This document shows, piece by piece, positions 20,743-30,558 of a DNA stretch of 64,000 bases. The stretch is taken from positions 31,687,645 through 31,751,644 of the forward strand of contig JARWKL010000004.1 in NCBI GenBank assembly GCA_029961685.1. The letters run 5' to 3'. The translations under genes were made by a program, and so were the position numbers. The notes below the pieces were generated by a model that did no database searches, was not told the DNA's origin, and saw nothing but the letters and a program-made list of their open reading frames with translations. Every line of letters starts with the position of its first letter. Within the stretch, counting starts at the first letter, position 1. This DNA comes from Aristolochia californica. Lineage: Eukaryota; Streptophyta; Magnoliopsida; Piperales; Aristolochiaceae.

Positions 20743-20989
20743 TGGTATCAAAGATTAGAGGTCAGGATCCCTATTCAAGCAGTTATGTCATCCATTCAAG
20801 AAGTTGGGTATAGAAGGAATTCTGTAGTGAAGGCATAAGTAAAATCTGTTTTTTTTTTTTTTTTTGCATATTCTCTCTTTATGGTTTCAATTTTTTTCTC
20901 TCTTCTTGAATTCTTCATTCATGTCAAGGCAAGATAATCTTCATAAACACTGTGAAGATCTATCTTGTATGACTAAAAGGATATTGTAG
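20743..20989 (+). other. Copia1 primer site and leader
   Basis: Primer-binding site TGGTATCAAAGATTAGAG (10 of the first 12 bases fit tRNA-iMet) directly after the LTR, then an untranslated leader with a run of T (about 20851-20866). G inserted at 20990; the leader resumes at 41411. Confidence 0.85.
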
Positions 20990-21582
20990 TGTTATAGACT
21001 CGATAGCCGAATGAGTCATTCAAAGACAACGCAGTTGAAGGCAGATCATTCGTGTTTTGTGTTTGAATTATTTCAGCATTCTCAGCACTTATGTTGAATT
21101 ATCTCAGTAATTATCTTAGCATTCTCAGCATTCTAAACGTGTAAGCCATAATGGCACTTTTGTAAATCTTATTTCAGAAGCTACTTAACTTATGTTGTAT
21201 GATTCAGCCTTGCGCGTGTAAGCCATATAATGGCAACATTGTAAATTTTTTGGGCCCTCAGCAAACAACTTAAGAGGGGGCAGAATGAGATGAAAAAGGG
21301 AATGAAATTGAAATCAGAAAACAGGACAGGTTCTCCTCTGACGAACCAGGTTACGGTCTCCATCAGAACCGTAGGTTACGGTTTCCCTCAGAGCTGGGTT
21401 ATCCTCCATCTCCTCCCCTCTATCCCGAGCACTTCCCTTTTCTCATTTTCCTCACTTACTTCACCCAGAATTCGAAATCATAGGAAGACTAGGACGTCCA
21501 CAGCACCCTGGTGCTGAACCTATGTTGGACGCAGAGCTCTCCTTCAATCGGGTTACACGGTCCATGGTCAGAGACCATAACA
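20990..21582 (+). repeat. 5' LTR of G
   Basis: 593 bp, TGTTATAGACTCGATAGCC... to GACCATAACA. It is longer than its partner (524 bp) mainly through duplicated ATTATCTCAGCATTCTCAG-type units (about 21066-21135) and a second GGTTACGGT copy near 21350-21380. A TGGGATCTAAGC primer-like site follows at 21585. Confidence 0.9.
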
Positions 21583-22593
21583 CGTTGGGATCTAAGCTCT
21601 GCATCTCATTCAGGCGCTTAGGTGATGTCTCAGCAGATGGCTTAGCATATGAAAGAGATCACCAACCTGATTCATAGGACACCCACTCCACATGGGGGAT
21701 GCCCAAAAATCATGGACAAGGGGGACACTATAGTCCAAATGGACGGCGTCCAGAGCCTACCACCATTCCAAGGTACACAACAATGGAATTTCCATTCTTT
21801 AGCGGGTTAGAGGACCCATTATCTTGGATATACAGCTGCGAGAAATTTTTTTCCCATCAACGTACTACTGCAGTGGACAGAGTTGGGTTGGCCGCATTCC
21901 ACATGCTCGACAAAGAGTAGCTATGGGGCCACCAACTGGAATGGGAGCATCCGGGCATCGGTTGGGACAAATTTAAAGAATTATGCACCATCCGATTTGG
22001 GCCTTCCAGCCACGCTAACCCATTGAACGATCTCATTCTGTTAAAACAGACCGACAATGTTGCCGATTACCAGAAGATATTTTAGGAGAAGTTAGTCCGA
22101 GCTAGCCAAGTGATCATAGTAGATCATCAAGTTAGCTTCTTCACAGCAGGGTTAAATGAGGCATTGAGGTTGGAAGTAGAACTCATGCCCCCCTCAGATT
22201 TGCTCGAACTTTGGAGGCCAACCACAAATATCAAAACAAGAAGCCAACGTGGGCAACAGGGAAAACCACCTTGGAAGGGTCATCCACCTCCTCTCACTGG
22301 TGCAACAGTCCTTACAACCCTCCTCCCTCCCACCCAAAACCTCCTCCAACACAACATAAAAAAACTCACCGGACCAGAAATGGAAGCCCGGAAAGAAAAG
22401 GGGTTACGCTTCAATTGTGATGAACACTATACCTTCGGGCACTGCTGCAAGAAATATTTTTGGGTGGAACTGGAAGACGAAGATGAGGAAGAACCACTGG
22501 TGGAAAAGGTTGGTGCTGAGGAACCTGCGGTCTCCATCCAAGCCATTACAGGCATTCAGACCACCTCCACAATGCAGGTTTGTGTGCTGGTTG
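21522..22593 (+). pseudogene. Gag of G, starting inside the LTR
   Basis: The ATG at 21522 lies in the LTR; the frame reads FNRVTRSMVRDHNTLGS across the LTR end and primer site and stops at 21677. The capsid-like domain follows in other frames: MEFPFFSGLEDPLSWIYSCE, AAFHMLDKE (stop 21918), IRFGPSSHANPLNDLIL, then FFTAGLNEALRLEVEL and the zinc-knuckle LRFNCDEHYTFGHCCKKYF. An acidic linker (DEDEEE) leads to the protease, which C3 splits at 22594. Confidence 0.87.
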
Positions 22594-23027
22594 TGTTACG
22601 GTCCCAGATTTGACACAAGGATTCGTTGGGAGGATCTTGGATCTGCCACGGGTTATGATTCTACCATGCATTATGGTAGGGATAGTAGGAAGACATGGGG
22701 AAGACAAAGATAAATGGAGGATGAGAGAATACATGGGTTTTTTAGGAAAACCCTAACCTCGAGATCAAGAAGGTGATCTCAAGCCTGTTTACGCTAGATT
22801 TAACCTAATTCTCAATGCTTGTCTTTCTCATTACTCTTAACCCTTAAATACGGTTCACCTGTTAGGGTTTAATATAAATTATTACAAAAATACCCCTATA
22901 AATAAACTATTCCAAAAATACCCCTATAAATAAAATATTCTAAAAATACCCATGTGGCCTAAAATAAAATAAATTAAATTAAATTAAATAAAAAAATTAA
23001 AATAATAATGTTATTTCGTGCATAACA
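22594..23027 (-). repeat. 3' LTR of C3
   Basis: 434 bp, TGTTATGCACGAAATAAC... to GGGACCGTAACA on the minus strand. Contains repeated CCCCTATAAATAAA blocks (22900-22960). Confidence 0.9.
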
Positions 23028-23064
23028 TTACACCCCCTGGAAGAACGAGCTTGTCCTCAAGCTC
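23028..23064 (-). promoter_or_regulatory. Hairpin and polypurine tract of C3
   Basis: On the minus strand GAGCTTG-AGGA-CAAGCTC (plus 23047-23064) is followed by TCCAGGGGGTGTAA and then the LTR. The purine tract primes second-strand synthesis in LTR elements. The hairpin is identical to that in the coding element A7 although nothing is encoded here. Confidence 0.8.
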
Positions 23065-23486
23065 GGAAGTAGTGTCTGTATGCCAACATCTTCACCTGTG
23101 GCTGAGTAGCATCTGCGATTGCTATGTTCGCCTGCTGGACTCCCAAAACTGGGGTATTTTTTTTTCGTCTCTGCACTTTCTGTAGCACACCCCAATACGG
23201 GAAGAAAATGAACAACAAGTGGAATTGTTACCTACGCCAAACTGGTAACTACTGATTCAACATTAACAACCGTTGGGGGAGCTGCCCCAACATTTGCCGC
23301 ATTGGCAAAAAACAACATATCCCTAATAACTTCATTCTTTGGACCTAGTCCATGTTCAGCCAATTGCCCCGCATACTCCATGAAAGTATCATGGCTATAA
23401 CACTGAGCATGATATCAACAACAGTGAGGTCGCTTGCTTTGTCAAGATCCACCAATTCCAAGTTGTACCTTTGGTGAAACCTCTCG
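23065..23486 (-). other. C3 interior, unrecognised segment
   Basis: Read on the minus strand, YNLELVDLDKASDLTVVDIM (from about 23480) is followed, one frame over, by DTFMEYAGQLAEHGLGPKNE and DMLFFANAANVGAAPP (to about 23230). The single frameshift and protein-like wording suggest another captured coding fragment, but I cannot name it. The rest down to the hairpin shows nothing. Confidence 0.4.
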
Positions 23487-24132
23487 TCCCTATCAAGAAC
23501 ATGTGCACACCCCCATGCATCCCTGAATCCAGCTGGACATGGGCCTTTACTGCCCTCAGCCTCCTGACAAGCTGAGATGGAATGTCCATCAGGAGCAGCA
23601 TGCCAATAGCCTCCATTGTTTAGCTTGCATCGTCCAAGCCCACTTGTTGCACGATGGCTATAGCCATCCCCCCTGAATTGCACTCCTTCTGGCCAGGGAC
23701 ACTCACTGACTCTACCATAGAAGGTGTTCTTGCAAGCTGTTAAAGTCACCATTTTATCTCGACATCAACCCCCATTGATGCTGAAGCATTCATTGTGCTG
23801 AATATCATTACCTAAACCAACAATAGCTTCAAAAGTTTCCTCAAATTCATCACAACTAGCCTTCAGTACAGCACCTTCCTCTAACGTCCCTAGACACTGG
23901 CTATTATTAATAAGAAGTGTAGGCAGAATGGTAAAATAACCCCTGGGACTCTTACCAACTTGAGCATCGTGTGCTTTGTGCAGCCTCGGATTGTCAGCAG
24001 GAGCATTTGTGTCGCCCATCTGTTTTTCCATGTTCTGAGTATCAAATCCAAGAGAAGTGATAACTGTATCAGCACATTCCGTTAGGTATTTTGTGTCCTT
24101 CATAGGGCACCCAATTTGAAAGTCAGTCACAT
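23487..24132 (-). pseudogene. Captured vacuolar sorting receptor fragment
   Basis: Two frames on the minus strand match plant VSR/BP-80 receptors, type I membrane proteins that sort cargo to the vacuole. The first has VTDFQIGCPMKDTKYLTECA, DAQVGKSPRGYFTILPTLLI and GAVLKASCDEFEET (central luminal domain). The second, after a short gap, has TACKNTFYGRVSECPWPEGV, FRGDGYSHRATSG and KLNNGGYWHAAPDGHS (EGF-like region). Several cysteines are lost (SECP for CECP, NNGGY for NNGGC). N-terminal domain, membrane segment and tail are absent. Confidence 0.82.
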
Positions 24133-24505
24133 TCAGTTCTGCGTGGTCATCCTCAGGATGTTCCAAACTTTCAAAAAGCTTGACTATGTCATTTTGCACC
24201 ATGCCAATCCCAGAGTGACCAACTCCAGCACCTGCCCATAGAAGAGTTCCTGCAAGTGGTAGGACTGTTTTCTGCAGTGTCAAAACAGCGTTGTACAGTC
24301 CAGGAATGCAGTGGATTGTGCTGGAACAATAGGGAAAACTACCATACTTCCAATACACATGGTTATGCTGTAATGGATCAATAAGTTTTCTGGCGTCTAT
24401 TGTGGTCGGTTGAGTCCATTTCTGCACTGTCAAAGCAGCAGCCCCCCACAAATTGTGGAAGAACTTAAGGGCTGCAAAACCAGCAGCTGCCTCCTGTTTC
24501 CTCCC
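24133..24505 (-). other. C3 spacer between captured fragments
   Basis: An open frame (upstream part of 24451-23765) without recognisable domains: ALTVQKWTQPTTIDARKLID and LPLAGTLLWAGAGVG. The ACAGTGCAGAAATGG-like block also occurs in C1 (near 19556), so this is family backbone rather than host gene. Confidence 0.5.
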
Positions 24506-24599
24506 CTACTGTTTTGCCCTCTCCTTAAAGACACGTAGTACTTCCCCAGCATTCATGGCGTGATAGAATTTGACTATCATGGCATGCCCAATATTTGAT

Positions 24600-24930
24600 T
24601 CCAAACCCTTCAAAAAGCTTAAATATTTTGGAAGAAGCTCATCAAATTCATTTAAGAGGAAGACTCGCACATACAACTTCATATTGGCTTTGTTGGTAGT
24701 GCAGTAACTCTCATACAAATCAGGTGAAGCCTGAGGAGGATCAAACAGGACAACTTTGAATACTACATCACCTTCAGCAATGAAGTGACTCCAAGCCATT
24801 GGCATTTCATCACCAGTCCTTTGCTGGAGAATGGTAAAAATTGTAGGACTCTTCAGCAGTAACCTCTTTGGGATTGTGCAGCCATATGGCCCTCACATCA
24901 TGCAGGACTACCCAGCCACTGTGCTCATCA
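24600..24930 (-). pseudogene. Captured GRP94-type HSP90 fragment
   Basis: Minus strand, two frames joined at a small indel near 24812. VVLHDVRAIWLHNPKEVTAE is followed by FYHSPAKD, then PMAWSHFIAEGDVVFKVVLF, LYESYCTTNKANMKLYVRVF and LLNEFDELLPKYLSFLKGL. This is the start of the HSP90 middle domain; wording such as DLYESYY-TNK and DEFDELLPKYL is typical of the ER paralog (GRP94/SHEPHERD). Neither the ATP-binding nor the dimer domain is present. The following 30 codons (SNIGHAMIVKFYHAMN) are not HSP90. Confidence 0.82.
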
Positions 24931-24934
24931 ACAG

Positions 24935-25366
24935 CAAAATAGAGCCCTCCACAAAAACTTTTCAGCATCACATTAAGCACAAGCAGAGTTGCCTTGTCGA
25001 TGTCCACGAGGAATTGATCAGTATCCCCACCAATCTGGGGGTTGCCGGTGGTTGCATCAATGTTTCCAAGCGACCCACTGATCCTTGCAGTTTCAAGCTC
25101 ATGGAAATAATTTTGGTTGGATACATGAACGGTTGAGTTTGAGTTCCCTTGAAAGATCATATTTGATTAGAAAGCTTGTTGTAGTAGCAGCAATGCCACA
25201 ATGCCACACTAAATCTCATCCAATCTTTCATTTTGTTCCTGAGGAGCACTTCATCAGCAGTATACCATGTAAATTCAAGAGGGTGCGTAGGTAGGCCTAC
25301 TGCAATAATGGCCAGGAAAGACAAATCCAAACAAAGGAGTAACAGAAGAATTTTTCTAGCCTCCAT
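24935..25366 (-). pseudogene. Captured xylose isomerase fragments
   Basis: Two blocks on the minus strand. From the ATG at 25366: a hydrophobic signal-like start (KILLLLLCLDLSFLAIIAVG), then HPLEFTWYTADEVLL and KMKDWMRFSVALWHC, matching the N-terminal part of plant xylose isomerase. After a stop and a short gap: YFHELETARISGSLGNIDAT, GGDTDQFLVDIDKATLLVL, matching a later region near the active site. The first block is spliced close to the second, with most of the barrel missing. The second block runs straight into the GRP94 piece. Confidence 0.82.
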
Positions 25367-26069
25367 TTTTTTTCACTTGGAACAGATCTCAGTAAAAAAA
25401 TTCACCAAGAAACAATGAATACAGCCCATTCATCACACAATTACCTAAAAAATAACCCAAAACAGCCACACTGCTGCTGTATTCCTTCACCACAATCGAA
25501 GACATCCCATTCAGCACTAACAGGGCCTGAGCAGCATACAAATCATCCAAAAAACAACCAAGCCACCCGAAAAAAAATTTCAGAGGTCCCCAAAAATATT
25601 TTCCAATGGATCCCGGCATCCTCCAAAAAATTTCAGCTCGCACTGCATACCCCCAATTTGAAATTCCATCAATTAGCCATTGATTCTCTGCGTCATGACA
25701 CAGAAAATCTTCGTCTCTAATTTTTGAGCAGCGTTGCTGCTGCTCAGCCCCTTTGAGCCACATCAACGCCCTGAAAGACATGTTTAGATCTACAAATCGA
25801 GGGAGTTTCTGAAGCTTACCCCTAATTGCAATGAAGATGGTTCCCCGCTAGGCTTTCAAGGCCGAGGTGGAGCAAAAATTTGTCTGACGGAGCCGACAAA
25901 GTCTCCCCCTTCTCCGGTGGTGAACATCAGCCCTTGGAGGGTTCGCCGCTTGGAAATTTTCTGAGACAGAGGGCTCTCAAAAATATTTCCTGGTCGGAAC
26001 AGTGGCAGGAAAATTTTCCTTCTCCCGTTCGGGATGGAGTGTGGCTTGGCCTGAGCAAGGGAGGTTTGA
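25367..26069 (-). other. C3 backbone
   Basis: A frame (25781 to 25389, minus) reads LKGAEQQQRCSKIRDEDF and IFWRMPGSIGKYFWG; the same wording occurs in F (LQGAEQQQRCSEIGNESSL, 27244-27300), so this is shared element backbone, not host sequence. The part 25860-26069 also holds GGAAAATTTTCC near 26012. Confidence 0.6.
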
Positions 26070-26078
26070 TTTCAAAAT

Positions 26079-26373
26079 TATTTGCAATTTCAATTCATTA
26101 GGGGTTTATTTGCAATCTCAATTCATTAGGGGTTTATTTGTAATTTGTTGAACTTATGGCCTATGGCATGTTTTCCTTTATTTAGGGTCATGAGATGAAT
26201 GAATAATGTAATCATTGAGAAAATTAGAATTAAATAGGTCGGATTCTCCCTCAAAGGTCTAGGTCAGATTCTCCCTTTGAGGTCCAGGGTTGAGCTCCCT
26301 TCAAGGGCTCAAAACATCACAACAATCCTCCCTATTCATCGTCTTCCTCGCGTGTTAGATCCAAGGCGTAACA
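26079..26373 (+). repeat. 5' LTR of F, 5'-truncated
   Basis: Matches 29035-29332 from TTTGCAATTTCAATTCATTA onward; the first about 60 bases present in the 3' LTR are absent. Both copies carry tandem TTTGCAATTTCAATTCATTA units and a region (26210-26300) almost identical to the 3' half of the A1/A3/A5-type LTR. Confidence 0.82.
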
Positions 26374-26397
26374 TCTTGATATTAGAGCGGGCATACG

Positions 26398-27363
26398 ATG
26401 GGCCACGAAGACCCATGGTTGGTGATGCAGAGACAAGTCCATGAAATGGCTGCAGATGGCTTTGCAGTGGACGAGATACAGTATTCGCTAACAACGGAGT
26501 ATCGAGAGGCATTTGTTGGAGAAACTGTCTCCGATAGGAAAATGGGTGACCGAGTAACCACTTCATCCCGTCTACCAGCCGAAGCCTCTGCGGAGGATTT
26601 GGGATCAATCTAAGATCCGGAGGCGCAGAGAGGCTTTGCATCACCACAAATTAAAATTCCTGTGCATGGAATTTCTAAGCTGAACATCGACGACGATTTG
26701 GGAAAATTGGAAGGGTTTTCGACTACCACATCATCGGCGTTGGTCAGATTGGGGGAGACCTCAAATCCGGAAGCACACCAACATGACTCACGGCGAGCGG
26801 AACCCCATTCTGATATGCAAAAGGAATATCTTCCGGCGACTATTTCGATTGGGACATCAGACGGCAGTGACCCCAAATCGTGCGCATCGGAGTTCCCCAC
26901 CCCTGTCTCCCACAAAGCCATACATATTCCACCGGTGACACAAACCACGACACTGGCTGAACTGGCAGTTTATGGGGCACAAATTCAGCCGGAACGGGCC
27001 GACGAGCGCCAGCCATATTTGCCACATCAGCAGAGGTTTGCCTTTTGCCACCAGACACGGAGGAGGCTCCGTTGGCACCATCGGAAACAAATCCGGTGGG
27101 CTCTGGCTTCCGGATTCTCATTCTTTGCCTCAACCTTGCCCTCAGAAGCTCAGCGGAGAGCCATATCCAACGAAATTTGGGGTAAGATTTTGAAACGCCA
27201 TATATTTTTAGTTCAAACCGGTGGTTCCATGCAGTTGAAGGGCCTCCAAGGTGCTGAGCAGCAGCAACGCTGCTCGGAAATTGGGAACGAAAGCTCTCTG
27301 TTTCGGGAAGCCACGAACCAAAGCCCAAATGCAGGAATTTCAGATTGGGTCTATGCAAGTTGA
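26398..27363 (+). pseudogene. Leader frame of F (Gag relic)
   Basis: A nearly open frame with one stop at 26611-26613: MGHEDPWLVMQRQVHEMAAD at the start, then hydrophilic sequence (NIDDDLGKLEGFSTTTSSA) and, at the end, GLQGAEQQQRCSEIGNESS. The first 25 residues match the C3 leader (NQEDEVVAMHRQIREMAAV). There is no capsid or zinc knuckle; I infer a shortened Gag N-terminus or packaging region. Confidence 0.5.
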
Positions 27364-27603
27364 GATCAAATTTTTGGGAGGATGCTGGAAGTAAAACTAA
27401 TTTTTTGGGGATGTCGGGAAAATTTTTTTTGGTGGATTTGTTATTCTGTGGATGCGTACAGTACTTGTGCGGAGGTGAATTGTCAAATTGCAGAGGGAGG
27501 ATTTCCTTTTCTGGATCCCAGGGAGATAGAATTCTTTTGGGTAGTAGATTTGTAGCTGAAACTTGGATGGAAGGTCTTTGTTTCAAAGACTAAGGCTTCT
27601 AGG

Positions 27604-28904
27604 ATGGTCAAGGAAGGTTCTCAGCCAAACTTTGCTACTTATTTGTGTTTGATTCACTGTCTTTGCAATGTTGGGACAATTGATGAAGCACTGGATCTCA
27701 TCAAGGAAGGGGTGGAGAAGGGCCTTGGTCCAACGACTTCTACCTATACACTTCCTCTCACATCTCTCTGTGAGGCTGGTCATCTCAAGGAAGCATGTGA
27801 TCTGCTCATTGACATGAGAAAAAGAGGTGTTTGTTCTAATGTTCAAACTTACACTGGTTTGATCCCTGGTTTGTTTAGAGTGGATTACTTTGAAATTACC
27901 ATTGGCTTGTTTCACAAGATGTTACAAGATAGTGTGGTTACTTTGATAAATGGATATTGCCAATTGGGAAATCTGAACAATGCAATGAGATTGTTGAATT
28001 TCATGCAAGAGAATGGATGTGAACCAGATGAGTGGACATTTACAGAACTGATTTGTGGATTCTGCAAAATGGGTACATTGGATATGGCTTTAGACATGTT
28101 CAATAAAATGGCAACATGTGGATTAAATCCAAATAAGGTCAGTTATACTGCCTTAATAAATGGATGTTGCAAGAAGGAGGTGATGGGGCTGGCACTATCG
28201 TTGTTGGACAAGATCAAGGAGATTGGTTGTAGACCTAATGTGCGTACATATAAAGTGATATTTAATGGATTTTGCACACAGAATAGATTACCAGAAGCAG
28301 AAAAGCTCTATAGAGAAATTGCAAAACAGGGATTGTTCCCCACTGTTGTAACCTATACAGTTTTGATTGATGGTTGTGTAAGAGTGGGGCCACCAGTCTT
28401 GCATTTAAAGTGGTTGATGAGCTGATGAAGCACGATTGCCTACCAAACCTTCACACTTACAACACACTCATCTATGGATTATATCAAGAAGTCAACGCCA
28501 TGGAGGCCGAGCTTCTATTTAAAGACATGCAAAGGAAAGGGTTGATTCCAGATCTAGTGACTTATCCTTTAGTAATAGACGGACCCTATGGTGTTCTGCT
28601 GAAAGGCTTGAAGAAGGATCAAGCCTTTCTTGAAGAAGACCACATTGATGGCTATCTTTCCACAGGACAGGCGAGAGGTTCTACCACTGTTGCTGGTTTC
28701 TTAGACATGTTGTTGGAGAATGGTTGTGGGTCGTATTTTGATACATATGTTACTTTACTAGTTGGTTTATGGAGAAAGGAGTCAAGGCATTTGTCTCATA
28801 CATGCGTGTTTATAAAGAGCCTCATTGCACCTTCATATTCAGATGGAAGGACTTGGCGGTTGGCAAATTGGCAAGGGGGTATGTCAGATGAGTACCTTGT
28901 TTGA
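27604..28904 (+). pseudogene. Captured PPR protein fragment
   Basis: About ten P-class pentatricopeptide repeats (35-residue helical units that bind organelle RNA), for example DSVVTLINGYCQLGNLNNAM, MQENGCEPDEWTFTELICGF, MATCGLNPNKVSYTALINGC and VKEGSQPNFATYLCLIHCLC. The first frame runs to 28425; the repeats go on in another frame from 28374 (CKSGATSLAFKVVDELMKHD), which needs one lost base at about 28373. One repeat near 27915 is shortened. The N-terminal targeting peptide is missing. It lies entirely within F, just upstream of its hairpin, so it is a transduplicate, not a resident gene. Downstream of about 28590 the match fades. Confidence 0.88.
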
Positions 28905-28934
28905 TCACGGCCACAGACAAGCACACCTACCTTC

Positions 28935-28972
28935 GAGCTTGAGGGCAAGCTCGTTCTCTAGGAGGGGAGTAA
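28935..28972 (+). promoter_or_regulatory. Hairpin and polypurine tract of F
   Basis: GAGCTTG-AGGG-CAAGCTC (28935-28952) then TAGGAGGGGAGTAA and the LTR. Same order and spacing as in A, G, C2 and C3. Confidence 0.8.
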
Positions 28973-29332
28973 TGTTATAAACTCCATAGCATCTAGAGTA
29001 GATAGCTGGAGAAGAGGATAGATTGGGGTTTATTTGCAATTTCAATTCATTAGAGGTTTATTTACAATTTCAATTCATTAGGGGTTTATTTGTAATTTCT
29101 TGAACTTATGGCCTTTGGCATGTTTTCCCTAACTCCCTATATAGGGACGTGAGATGAATGAATAAAGTAAGCATTGAGAAAATTAGAATTAAACAGGTCG
29201 GATTCTCCCTCAGAGGTCTAGGTCAGATTATCCCTTTGAGGTCCAGGGTTGAGCTCCCTTCGAAGGCTCAAAACATCACAGCAATCCTCCCTATTCATCA
29301 TCTTCCTTGCATGTTAGATCCGGGGCGTAACA
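28973..29332 (+). repeat. 3' LTR of F
   Basis: 360 bp, TGTTATAAACTCCATAGC... to GGGGCGTAACA; promoter core CCCTATATAGGG near 29133. It starts like A-type LTRs and shares with them the region from about 29170 to 29270. Confidence 0.88.
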
Positions 29333-30095
29333 GTCCCATTGCCCAGCTCAAGATATTTGCGCCTGATGTATTTCCAGCGTCTGCAAGGGTGTAGCAAAAT
29401 ACCTCTCTGATTTTGGCTTTTCGGGGTCCTTCTCGAAAATTTGCAAGGTCCGCGGAGTTGGATTCGATGTTTTGGCTGAAAACCTGTCCGATGTCCTAAA
29501 ATCTGATGTCCTGCCGTCTGATTTCGGGAGTGCTGGGCTGGTTTCGGAGTTGATATCGACTTCGATTTTAGAAGTTCAGGGTCTTCAAATTTCCATGATC
29601 CGGAAATCAATTTTGACGGGGCTGTCGCTGGAGTTTCGTGCTTGGAGATTTCCCATTCCCAATTTTTAGATGAAGGGTGTGTTGAATACCCTTCTATTTT
29701 TGGAATTTCTGAATCCGCACAGTCGGATGTTGTCTCTGCCGGAGATATAGAGAACTCTTCGAGTTCTAGCGTCTTCTATTCATCCGGATCTGAGGTTGCT
29801 CCCAAATCCTCTGCAGAGACTTCGGACGAACGTTTTGCTTTTCCGGTCGGTGGTTTGTTTCCCCGTGCGAGACTTTTGCTACTTTCCCGTCTGTGCTTAC
29901 GCTCTGCTCGACCGAAACAACTTCTCGATCGACTGCCTCAAGTTCCTCCATTGATAAAAAAATACTTCACCCAGGCAACATGCCATTTCTCTATTCGTTT
30001 CGCTCCAATGCCTACTGCAGCCATTTCTCTGATTTGTCTGTGCATCGCCACTACTTCATCTTCTTGGTTCATCGTGTTCCCGGTTTGATACCAGT
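29333..30095 (-). other. C3 leader region
   Basis: On the minus strand, next to the primer site (ACTGGTATCAAACCGGG, plus 30079-30095), a frame starts MNQEDEVVAMHRQIREMAAV, related to the F leader. A second frame (29951-29766) is glutamate/arginine-rich. No pol or host gene is seen. Confidence 0.6.
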
Positions 30096-30558
30096 TGTTA
30101 CTGTCCCGGATCTGACACAAGGATTAGTTGGGAGGATCTTGGACTTGCCACGGGTTACGAGTCTGACATGCATTAGTGTAGGGATAGTAGGAAACCACGG
30201 TGAAGATGAAGATCAATGGAGAATGAGAGAATACGTGGGTTTTTTTTAGGAAAACCCTAACCTTGAGATCAAGAAGGTGATCTCAAGCCTGTTTATGCTA
30301 GATTTAACTTAATTCTCAATGCTTGTCTTTCTCATTACTCTTACCCCTTAAATAGGGTTCACCCTGTTAGGGTTTAATATAAAGTATTACAAAAATACCC
30401 CTATAAATAAAATATTCCAAAAATACCCCTATAAATAAAATATTCCAAAAATACCCTATAAATAAAATATTCAAAAAATACCCCTGTGGCCTAAACTAAA
30501 CTAAAATAAAGTATATTAAAGAAAAAAATAAAATAATAATTTTATTGCGTGCATAACA
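30096..30558 (-). repeat. 5' LTR of C3
   Basis: 463 bp, the partner of 22594-23027. The difference is mostly extra CCCCTATAAATAAAATATTC units (30395-30480). Confidence 0.9.

Larger units (their letters stand above)
26070..29332 (+). mobile_element. Non-autonomous element F with captured PPR gene
   Basis: Plus-strand element in C3: 5' LTR (start lost) to 26373, primer-like site TTGATATTAGAGCGGGC, interior without pol, hairpin and purine tract, 3' LTR 28973-29332. The right flank is GTCCC; no matching copy is evident on the left because the left end is deleted. Confidence 0.85.
22594..30558 (-). mobile_element. Non-autonomous element C3 with captured host genes
   Basis: Minus strand, LTRs at 22594-23027 and 30096-30558, perfect TSD GGTTG (22589-22593 and 30559-30563). 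The interior has no pol. On its own strand the order is leader frame, (F insertion), backbone, xylose isomerase pieces, GRP94 piece, spacer, vacuolar-sorting-receptor piece, hairpin, purine tract. Without F it is about 4.7 kb. Confidence 0.92.

Noticed and set aside
26840..27586. 248-codon minus-strand frame
   Set aside because: It overlaps the F leader and backbone on the opposite strand, has no recognisable domain, and the plus-strand homology to C3 explains the sequence.
27604..28904. Resident host PPR gene
   Set aside because: Lies wholly inside F between backbone and hairpin/purine tract, lacks a targeting peptide and has a frameshift.
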